From: JAUVXJ01 sp964577995
GTDB taxonomy: Bacteria > Chloroflexota > Anaerolineae > UBA7937 > B3-Chlor
Direction of reading: 5' to 3'
DNA length: 7,429 nucleotides
Assembly (NCBI GenBank): GCA_964577995.1
Contig: CAZOBP010000146.1
Span: 1 to 7,429 of the forward strand
A program made the translations under genes and the position numbers. A model generated the notes under the pieces. That model was given only the letters and a program-made list of their open reading frames with translations. It was not told the DNA's origin and made no database searches. Of the stretch, positions 1 to 5,793 are shown piece after piece (the stretch's first letter is position 1; each line of letters begins with the position of its first letter).

Positions 1-28
1 TAGGGTCCGATAGCTCATAGTGTAGATA

Positions 29-53
29 GGGGCTATCCATTGTGGATAGCCCC
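29..53. terminator. Perfect 10-bp hairpin, probable terminator
   Basis: GGGGCTATCC (29-38) pairs perfectly with GGATAGCCCC (44-53) around the 5-nt loop ATTGT. It lies 45 bp past the ilvE stop codon, so it is placed to end that transcript on the minus strand. It could also end a plus-strand gene to the left of the window. The T-run is weak on both sides (CTTGTTGT on plus, TATCTACA on minus), so it may be bidirectional and only partly efficient. The rest of 1-98 shows nothing recognisable. Confidence 0.6.
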
Positions 54-98
54 CTTGTTGTGCCCCGCTGCCTGGGCGGCGTTTGTCCCCCGCCTTCT

Positions 99-1031
99 CT
101 AGGTGTAGACAGGCGATAGCCAATCCCTGTACTTAGGGTTCTTCCCTCTGATCACGTTCTCGTACTCGGTCTGCAACTGCGCGGTCAGCGGTCCGACCTT
201 GCCCTCGCCCACCTGGTATCTGTCCACCGAGAAGATCGGCGTGACCTCGAAGGCGCTCCCGCACATAAAGACCTCGTCGGCGATGTAAAGTTCCGTCCGG
301 TCCACCTCTCGCTCCACCACGGGCACTGACATCTGATCCTGGAAGAGCTGGATCAGAGTGGTCCTGGTGATGCTCTCCAGGATGCCTCCCGTTATCGGTG
401 GGGTGATAGCGGTCCCATCGCGCACCAAGAAGACACAGGCGCCAGGTCCCTCGGCGACCTTCCCTATCTCGTTGAGGAGGATGGCGCTGTCGTAGCCGTC
501 TTCGGCGGCCTGCACGTGGGCCAGTCTCCCGTTCTGGTAGTTGGCGGCTGCCTTGATCCGTGGAGGCATGTCGCGATCGGAGATGCGCGTCCAGGAGCTG
601 ACGCAGGCGTGGATGCCTGTTCCGGTGCCCAGGATCGACTTCCGCGGACCGGTCACCACGTAGGCCCCGACCTCCACGGTCCCGGGCTTGTGGGCAAAGA
701 ACACCGTGCTAACGCCGAAGTACACGGTAGGCCTGAGGTGCACGTCCTCCCGCAACTCGTTCCTCACCAGGAGTTCCACACAGGCCTCTCCGATGTCCTC
801 GAGGGAGTGCTCGAGCGTCATGCGCATCATCCTCGTGGACTGGGCCAGCCTCTTGAGATGCTCCTCCAGCTTGAAGATGAACAACTGCTCTTCCGAGCCG
901 TTCCAGTAGGCCCTCAAGCCCTCGAACACCGAGCTGCCGAACCCCACTGCCTCCGTGGTGACGTGGATCTTCGCGTCCTCCCACGGAATGTACTCACCAT
1001 TCATCCAGAGGTACTTTGGGTGCTCTCCCAT
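99..1031 (-). CDS. ilvE: Branched-chain amino acid aminotransferase (PLP fold type IV)
   Basis: This cytosolic PLP enzyme would exchange the amino group between glutamate and the 2-oxo acids of leucine, isoleucine and valine, the last step of their synthesis and the first of their breakdown. The 310-residue length is typical of bacterial IlvE. Visible hallmarks are FEGLRAY (36-42, with Arg40), the PLP lysine Lys160 in the segment PPRIKAAANYQNGRLA, the EGPGACVF segment (194-201) and the phosphate-binding region around ILESITR (217-223). The start is ATG at 1031-1029, preceded by a good AAAGGAG at 10 nt. It is transcribed away from rpoN and has no partner gene in the window. Odd point: at the EGxGxNxF position of classical IlvE this protein has Cys199 in place of Asn. 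Other fold-type IV enzymes (D-amino acid aminotransferase, aminodeoxychorismate lyase) are less likely because of length and the FEGLRAY motif. Confidence 0.93.
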   Translation of the reverse strand: MGEHPKYLWMNGEYIPWEDAKIHVTTEAVGFGSSVFEGLRAYWNGSEEQLFIFKLEEHLKRLAQSTRMMRMTLEHSLEDIGEACVELLVRNELREDVHLRPTVYFGVSTVFFAHKPGTVEVGAYVVTGPRKSILGTGTGIHACVSSWTRISDRDMPPRIKAAANYQNGRLAHVQAAEDGYDSAILLNEIGKVAEGPGACVFLVRDGTAITPPITGGILESITRTTLIQLFQDQMSVPVVEREVDRTELYIADEVFMCGSAFEVTPIFSVDRYQVGEGKVGPLTAQLQTEYENVIRGKNPKYRDWLSPVYT

Positions 1032-1041
1032 CGTCTGCTTT

Positions 1042-1048
1042 CTCCTTT
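1042..1048 (-). promoter_or_regulatory. Ribosome binding site of ilvE
   Basis: Read on the minus strand this is AAAGGAG, 10 nt before the ATG at 1031. It is the strongest Shine-Dalgarno sequence close to a gene start in the window, and it supports that start codon. Confidence 0.75.
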
Positions 1049-1217
1049 CTGTTGGTAAATGATCTCACCAATCGCGGGGGAATGCAAGCTCGTGGGCGGA
1101 AGTGGATGCGCAACCTTCCCCCGTCGCCGAGGCCTGAGCTTCTTCTGTTCCGTCGGCGGCTTGCCCCTCTCTATTCCGCATCCTCCTTAGCCGCGTGCTG
1201 GCGATGGCTACTACTGA

Positions 1218-1245
1218 ATTATCCGCACTTGACACGGCTTATCGA
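1218..1245 (-). promoter_or_regulatory. Possible ilvE promoter
   Basis: On the minus strand a -10-like GATAAT (1223-1218) lies 16 bp from a -35-like TCGATA (1245-1240, four of six matches to TTGACA). It would start transcription near 1211 and leave an ilvE leader of about 180 nt. It physically overlaps the stronger plus-strand promoter P1, so the two could interfere. I found no T-box antiterminator sequence, no leader peptide rich in Leu/Ile/Val and no terminator in the leader. The match is modest, and other start sites are possible. Confidence 0.3.
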
Positions 1246-1258
1246 GGTGTGGTATAAG
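1229..1258 (+). promoter_or_regulatory. Promoter P1 of the rpoN operon (sigma-70 type)
   Basis: A perfect -35 TTGACA (1229-1234) is followed after 18 bp by TATAAG (1253-1258), with an extended -10 TGG just before it (1250-1252). Transcription would start near 1265, giving a leader of about 165 nt to the rpoN ATG. It is the best housekeeping-type promoter in the intergenic region, so rpoN expression probably relies on the primary sigma factor. Confidence 0.7.
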
Positions 1259-1320
1259 TGGATTGTGGCCTTCTGGCGGGTGATTGTGAGTTTTTTCGTG
1301 AGAGTTCGGTGAGTCCCTAG

Positions 1321-1329
1321 TGGTATAAT
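1321..1329 (+). promoter_or_regulatory. Promoter P2 of the rpoN operon (extended -10)
   Basis: TGGTATAAT is a perfect TATAAT (1324-1329) with an extended -10 TG. I see no good -35 at the proper distance (AGAGTT at 1301-1306 is poor), which is usual for extended -10 promoters. Transcription would begin near 1336, directly at the inverted repeat 1337-1358. The sequence GTGGTATAA is shared with P1, 71 bp upstream. Confidence 0.6.
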
Positions 1330-1336
1330 GGGCCGA

Positions 1337-1358
1337 GAATGCGCAGGATTGCGCATTC
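1337..1358. promoter_or_regulatory. Perfect inverted repeat at P2 start: operator or 5' hairpin
   Basis: GAATGCGCA (1337-1345) is followed by GGAT and then its exact reverse complement TGCGCATTC (1350-1358). The repeat begins 7 bp after the P2 -10 box, so it covers the expected transcription start. As DNA it is a good operator for a dimeric regulator. As RNA it would form a stable 9-bp hairpin with a 4-nt loop at the 5' end of the P2 transcript. No T-run follows, so it is not an intrinsic terminator. A single TGCGCA core also occurs at 1107-1112, nearer ilvE. Confidence 0.6.
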
Positions 1359-1430
1359 CGAGCCGTCCGTCGTATGCTGAGTGTGTGATCTTGCGTCGTC
1401 GCCGGAGCAGGTTCGTGGGGTCTGTGCGGA

Positions 1431-2834
1431 ATGAGCATTGGGCTCAGCATCTCACCAGCACTCAAGCCAAAGACCACGCCCAAGACGGTGATCCTCAGCC
1501 GGCTGTTGGAGCTACCTTCGGCCGAGATAGAGGGCGCCATTCGCCAGGAGCTGGCTGAGAATCCTGCGCTTGAGGTCACTGAGTCGGGCTACTGCGAGAG
1601 CTGCGGCGCGACCTACTCTGGTTCGTCCTGTCCGAACTGCCAGGATGCCATGGCGGCCAAGGTCAGGGCACACTCCGTGGACGAGTCGTACTCCGCTGGC
1701 TCAACAGCCTGGGCCGACGACGAGTGGGACCCCTTCTCCACAGTCGCGGCCCCCTGGTCGATTCGTGATCACCTGCTCTGGCAAGTCTCTCCTCTGGTCT
1801 CGGGCGTGGAGCTCGAGATAGCGTCTCTCCTCCTCGAGAATCTGGACCACCGTGGGCTTCTGGATTGCGACCTGGAAAGCATCGCTGGCACTGTGGACGC
1901 GCCTGTGGAACAGGTGGAGCGTGTCCTGTTTGTGATGCAGAGGCAAGACCCAGTCGGTATTGGGGCCAGAACCGTGGAGGAGAGCCTGTTGATCCAGTTG
2001 GAGAGCCTGGATGGGGGCGCCGACGTCGCGCATCTGTGCGAGCGTCTGATCCTGGAACACTGGGAGTCGTTGTGCAAGGACAGACTGGACAAGATAGCGA
2101 AGAGCTTGCAGGTGGGAATAGAGGAGGTGCAGCGGGCACGCGATTTCATCCGGTCCCATCTCCATCCCTATCCCATCAGCGCTTGCGCTCAGTCGCCAAC
2201 CTACGCCGAGCGGCCGGTTGACGCTCAGTACCTGCGGCCTGACGTGGTCATTACCGTACGCGGCCCTGTGGGTCAGGAGGAGTTCGACATACGCTTCCCG
2301 GAGCAGGGTCGTTTTCGTCTGGACCTGGACCGGACATACCGGGAGCTCTGCGAGGTCTTCGACGCTGGAGATGGGCACGGTGATGAGGGGGAGCAGGAGC
2401 ACGTGCGGCAGTACGTCGCGAGGGGACAACTCTTCATCTCCGGCTGGGAGGAACGGTGGCGGACTCTACGCAGGGCGGTAGAGGGGCTGGTGGAGTTTCA
2501 AAGGGAGTTCTTGCTCCACGATGAGAGGTCTCTCCGCCCTCTGACCAGAGCTCGGCTGGCCGACACGTTGGACCTCCACGAATCGACTGTGAGCAGGGCC
2601 ATGTCCTCGAAATACGCGCTCATTCCGGGAGGACGGATTGTGGCCCTGGCGGATTTCTTCGATGGCTCCCTGAAGGCCAAATCTTTGATCAAGGAATGGG
2701 TCTCTCAGGAGAGCTCTCCCTTGACTGACGGCGAGTTGATGGACATGCTGGCCGAGGCTGGCATCAGAGTGGCGCGGCGCACTGTCCAGACCTACAGGCA
2801 GGCCTTGGGGATCCTCCCATCAGGATTGAGGTGA
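1431..2834 (+). CDS. rpoN: RNA polymerase sigma-54 factor with zinc-ribbon-like insert
   Basis: Sigma-54 directs RNA polymerase to -24/-12 promoters, which open only with an ATP-driven activator. The 467 residues show region I (about 1-49, ending in QELAENPALEV), a core-binding domain (about 108-300, with LENLDHRGLL and QDPVGIGAR), the -12-recognising helix-turn-helix (about 373-395, LHESTVSR) and an RpoN box ARRTVQTYR (448-456) close to the C-terminus. The usual box reads ARRTVAKYR, so two inner positions differ. The odd part is residues 55-70, where Cys55, Cys58, Cys67 and Cys70 form a C-x2-C-x8-C-x2-C zinc-ribbon pattern in place of the usual acidic region II. The stretch after DFF (410) also looks shorter than in typical family members. 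ATG 1431 is the first possible start after an in-frame TGA at 1386; its Shine-Dalgarno is weak, so translation may be low. The stop is 1 bp before the kinase gene. Confidence 0.95.
   Translation: MSIGLSISPALKPKTTPKTVILSRLLELPSAEIEGAIRQELAENPALEVTESGYCESCGATYSGSSCPNCQDAMAAKVRAHSVDESYSAGSTAWADDEWDPFSTVAAPWSIRDHLLWQVSPLVSGVELEIASLLLENLDHRGLLDCDLESIAGTVDAPVEQVERVLFVMQRQDPVGIGARTVEESLLIQLESLDGGADVAHLCERLILEHWESLCKDRLDKIAKSLQVGIEEVQRARDFIRSHLHPYPISACAQSPTYAERPVDAQYLRPDVVITVRGPVGQEEFDIRFPEQGRFRLDLDRTYRELCEVFDAGDGHGDEGEQEHVRQYVARGQLFISGWEERWRTLRRAVEGLVEFQREFLLHDERSLRPLTRARLADTLDLHESTVSRAMSSKYALIPGGRIVALADFFDGSLKAKSLIKEWVSQESSPLTDGELMDMLAEAGIRVARRTVQTYRQALGILPSGLR
1593..1640 (+). other. Zinc-ribbon-like four-cysteine motif inside RpoN
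   Basis: These codons give Cys-x2-Cys, eight residues, then Cys-x2-Cys (residues 55-70), with Gly59 after the first pair and Pro68 inside the second, as in rubredoxin-type zinc knuckles. The following residues 71-107 are acidic and low in conserved features. Zinc binding is inferred from spacing alone. Confidence 0.7.
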
Positions 2835-2835
2835 G

Positions 2836-5793
2836 ATGTCCATCGTCAGGAGCTTGTTGAGAATCCGACTCAGGTATGCCGTTCTCGGCCTCTGCGTGCT
2901 GGGCATCGTCCTGGTCTCGATCGTGGTCTACAACGCGCGGCGAGGCCCTGGTGCGGTGATCGGTCTGGGCGCTCTCGGGGAATCCGAGCAAGCGTGGCTG
3001 GCAGAAAAGCGAGAGCTGCGCTTCGCGGGACGGTGGGATGAAGCGCCTTTCGGTTTCTCCGGCGACGATGGCGTTTATGGTGGGTATGAGGTCGACCTGG
3101 CCGAGGCCCTGGCTCCCATCCTGGGGGTGGGGGTGAAGGTTGAGCCCATGACCCGCGAGGAGGCCGCGATCGGCCTGGCCAATGGTGAAGTCGACGCCGT
3201 GATGGGCATGGTGGCGACCGTGGAGGAAAGTGATTTCTATGACTTCACAGAGCCCTACGCCAGCAGTTCCCTCAGCATCTTCGTCCGCGCGGATAGGTTT
3301 GACGTAGCCCGGCTGGGGGATCTTCGCGGCCGCGAAGTTGCCGTCCAAGCGGACACTCCGGCGATCACGCTTCTGGCGGCGGAACCCGAGATCTCCACAG
3401 TCCTGGTGAAATCCGCACAAGAAGGACTGGAGCTGGTCGTGGAGGGACAGGCCGTTGCGCTGGTCGTCGATGAGATCACCGGCTTGCGGGCCGCACAAGA
3501 GGCCGACCTGGCGAACGAGGTGAAAGTGGTTGGCCTCCCTGAGGAGACTGTGAGCTATGCCTTTGCCGTGCCCAAGGGCAGCCAGGCGCAACTCAACGTT
3601 CTGAACTATGCCCTGGCTTCCATCGAGGTGCTTGGTCTCAAAGAACAGGTGGACCGCGCCTGGCTGGGTGCCCCTGTGGCCGAGGCTGCGCCAGGCTCTG
3701 GGAGTTCGAGGATCACCACGGTCCTCGTCGTGCTGGCCTTGGCGCTCGCGTTTGGAAACGGGGCCTACCTGCTGACCAAGATGCGAACGCGAACCGTCGA
3801 GCAGAGTGCCACTCTGAGGGAATCGCGGGTCAAGTACCAGAAGCTGGTGCAAGGGACCGACGAGGCGGTGTTCACGGTTGGCAGCGACTTGGGGCTTCTG
3901 GAGGTCAACAACAGAGTGGAGTCTCTGACCGGATATCACAGAGACGATCTGCTGCGCATGGCCCTGGACGACCTTGTGGTGCCCGAGCAACGAGGAACGT
4001 TGAGAGGCTGCGTCCAGACCGCTCTGCGGGACGGCGCGGCGACGCTGGACGTTCTGTCCTTCGTGGACCGGCATGGGGACGAGATACCGGTGCGACTCAG
4101 CGCCGACGTGGTATCGCATGAGGGGCGCGAGCTCGTGCAGTGCTTCGCCAGAGACATACGTGAGCGTGAGAGGTGGCGCGGGCAGGTGAAGCTGAGAACC
4201 GAGTACCTTTCCGCGCTCAACTCCATAGCGAACACGGTGAGCCGGTCTGTGGACGTGGAGGAGATGCTTCAGGAAGTCTTGGGGCAGGTCGTCGATCTGA
4301 CACGAACGCAGAGCGGAGTCGTGTATCTGAGCGGGAACCGCGATGGCGAGGCAGTTCTGATCCCGGTCGTGGAGCAGGGGATGACGTCCGAACAGAAGAG
4401 GGAGCTAGGCTGGCCTGATGGCCCCCGCAGACTGGCGGAAGAGGTAGTCGAAGCTGGGAGAGTCCTCGTCTCGTCTGGCGGTGTTTCCTCACAGGAGTCG
4501 GTGCCTGATGGGGTAAGCAGCGGTCCGGGCAGGTGTGTTGCCGTGCCTCTGGCGTCCAAAGACAGCGTCCACGGGGTGATGAGCGTCTACGGGCTGGAGC
4601 CTCGCGGGTTCACCAACGAGGACATCGCCCTGCTCACCGCCGTCGGCAACCAGATCGGTGTGGCCATAGAGAACGCGCACTTGGTTGAGCGTCTACAACG
4701 TACGGTGGGCGAGATGGGGACCATGTGGCGCTTCAGCCAGAGCGTCCTTCAGGACATGACCAACGGATTGGTGGTGGTGGACAGGGATGGCAAGGTCAGG
4801 CTTGTCAATCAGGCTGGAGAGAGTCTGCTCGGCTGCAAGGAGAAGGATGTGCTCGATAGTTCTGTCGAGCGATTGCTAGGGCAGAGCGCCAGGATCGTGC
4901 GAGACAGCATGGAGAGGCAACTGGCGTATCCCCGGGAGGAGATCTCCGTAAGGAGGGATGGTGGGGAGAGCGAGTCAGTGGGCATGAGCGTCTCTCCGCT
5001 GAGGGGCGACGGCGGCAAGGTAAATGGCGCCGTGATCATGCTGGCCGACCTGAGCAGGGAGAAGCGGCTCGAAGAGGAGAGAATCAGACTAGAGCGGCTG
5101 GCTGTTCTGGGAGAGATGTCGGCGGTGATGGCGCACGAGATACGCAACCCGCTGGCGGGCATGGCCGCGGGGATCCAGCACCTGCTGGGCAAGTTCGCCG
5201 AGGCTGACGACCGGCACGAAGCGCTGGAAAGGATAATGAAGGAAGGTGAGCGGGTCAACCAGATCATCGAGGACATACTGCTCATCTCGCGTCCTCCGCG
5301 CTTGAATCTTGCATCGTGTGACGTCGCCGCTGTCTTGGACACGCTCGTGGCCGAGTATCGGGACAGGGCCTCGGCCAAGGGCGTGGACATCCTGACTGAC
5401 TACGCGCCTGGTCTCCTCGAGGTGAGGGCAGACAAGATGCGACTGGAGCAGGCGTTTTCGAACCTGGTGGTCAACGCCATTGAGGCGATGCCGAATGGAG
5501 GGCAGCTCACCGTGGCGGTGAGAGGGCCAGTCCGTGCCGAGAGGTCGGGGGACGGTGAGGCGGAGTACGCTGAGGTGATTCTTGGGGACAACGGCGTGGG
5601 GATCGGCGAGGAGGATGTGCACAAGATAGTCGAGCCGTTCTACACGACGAAGGCACGTGGGACCGGTCTGGGTCTACCCATCGCCAGCCGTATCATCGAG
5701 GCGCACGAGGGCGAACTGAGGATCGAGAGTAGAGAGGGGGAAGGTACCAAGGTCACAGTGCGACTTCCCATGGCCAAGGGGGCAGGGCTATGA
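2836..5793 (+). CDS. Membrane sensor histidine kinase: solute-binding, PAS, GAF, PAS, HisKA, HATPase
   Basis: The 985-residue protein would sense a small molecule outside the membrane and autophosphorylate inside. In order: a basic N-terminus and membrane helix (about 14-31); a family-3 solute-binding domain (about 59-278, with GYEVDLAEAL and DFTEPY); a second helix (about 293-314); a PAS domain (about 332-445); a GAF domain (about 470-615); a second PAS (about 631-740); HisKA with phospho-acceptor His767 in AHEIRNPLAGM; and HATPase_c with N-box Asn880, DNGVGIG (918-924), FYTTK (935-939) and GTGLGLP (942-948). All catalytic boxes are present, so it should be active. In the solute-binding domain the arginine that usually holds the amino acid carboxylate (TPER) is Glu131, while the later Asp (212, VVDE) remains, so the ligand may not be a normal amino acid. 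The start follows rpoN by 1 bp, with GAGG overlapping the rpoN end, which suggests translational coupling. Ligand and cognate regulator are unknown. Confidence 0.93.
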   Translation: MSIVRSLLRIRLRYAVLGLCVLGIVLVSIVVYNARRGPGAVIGLGALGESEQAWLAEKRELRFAGRWDEAPFGFSGDDGVYGGYEVDLAEALAPILGVGVKVEPMTREEAAIGLANGEVDAVMGMVATVEESDFYDFTEPYASSSLSIFVRADRFDVARLGDLRGREVAVQADTPAITLLAAEPEISTVLVKSAQEGLELVVEGQAVALVVDEITGLRAAQEADLANEVKVVGLPEETVSYAFAVPKGSQAQLNVLNYALASIEVLGLKEQVDRAWLGAPVAEAAPGSGSSRITTVLVVLALALAFGNGAYLLTKMRTRTVEQSATLRESRVKYQKLVQGTDEAVFTVGSDLGLLEVNNRVESLTGYHRDDLLRMALDDLVVPEQRGTLRGCVQTALRDGAATLDVLSFVDRHGDEIPVRLSADVVSHEGRELVQCFARDIRERERWRGQVKLRTEYLSALNSIANTVSRSVDVEEMLQEVLGQVVDLTRTQSGVVYLSGNRDGEAVLIPVVEQGMTSEQKRELGWPDGPRRLAEEVVEAGRVLVSSGGVSSQESVPDGVSSGPGRCVAVPLASKDSVHGVMSVYGLEPRGFTNEDIALLTAVGNQIGVAIENAHLVERLQRTVGEMGTMWRFSQSVLQDMTNGLVVVDRDGKVRLVNQAGESLLGCKEKDVLDSSVERLLGQSARIVRDSMERQLAYPREEISVRRDGGESESVGMSVSPLRGDGGKVNGAVIMLADLSREKRLEEERIRLERLAVLGEMSAVMAHEIRNPLAGMAAGIQHLLGKFAEADDRHEALERIMKEGERVNQIIEDILLISRPPRLNLASCDVAAVLDTLVAEYRDRASAKGVDILTDYAPGLLEVRADKMRLEQAFSNLVVNAIEAMPNGGQLTVAVRGPVRAERSGDGEAEYAEVILGDNGVGIGEEDVHKIVEPFYTTKARGTGLGLPIASRIIEAHEGELRIESREGEGTKVTVRLPMAKGAGL
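4762..5310 (+). repeat. PAS-HisKA module, copy 1 of an in-operon duplication
   Basis: Residues 643-825 of the membrane kinase align without any gap to residues 364-546 of the next protein; by-eye count is 114 identical of 183 (about 62%). Blocks shared exactly include MSVSPLR, AHEIRNPLAGM, KEGERVN and IIEDILLI. The GAF domains before them show no such similarity. Confidence 0.85.
5776..5782 (+). promoter_or_regulatory. Ribosome binding site of the receiver-kinase gene
   Basis: AAGGGGG sits 7 nt before ATG 5790, inside the last codons of the membrane kinase gene. With the ATGA stop/start overlap it decides the start of the downstream gene. Confidence 0.6.

Noticed and set aside
516..1058. A 180-codon plus-strand open frame opposite ilvE
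   Set aside because: It is antisense to a complete aminotransferase with intact motifs, and no domain is seen.
1121..1162. Imperfect inverted repeat GTCGCCGA / TCGGCGGC in the ilvE leader
   Set aside because: It has a mismatch and a long loop and no T-run, so chance in GC-rich DNA is a sufficient explanation.
1065..1181. A 38-codon minus-strand frame in the ilvE leader preceded by AAGGAGG (1188-1182), considered as a leader peptide
   Set aside because: The Shine-Dalgarno abuts the ATG with no spacing, and the peptide is not enriched in Leu, Ile or Val, so attenuation is not supported.
1275..1290. A possible sigma-54 -24/-12 promoter (TGGCGGG...TTGT) for self-regulation of rpoN
   Set aside because: The -12 element lacks the required GC, so the match is too weak.
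1016..1312. A 98-codon plus-strand frame across the intergenic region
   Set aside because: It starts inside antisense ilvE, has no ribosome binding site, crosses promoter P1 and has an Arg/Leu/Trp composition typical of noncoding GC-rich DNA.
1701..2429. A 242-codon minus-strand open frame inside rpoN
   Set aside because: It is the shadow of the sigma-54 gene, whose conserved motifs fill the plus-strand frame.
2764..4119. A 451-codon open frame on the minus strand across the rpoN end and the membrane kinase start
   Set aside because: It lies opposite two clear genes, has no recognisable domain, is rich in His/Gln/Arg as expected from antisense GC-biased codons, and has no promoter or spacing of its own.
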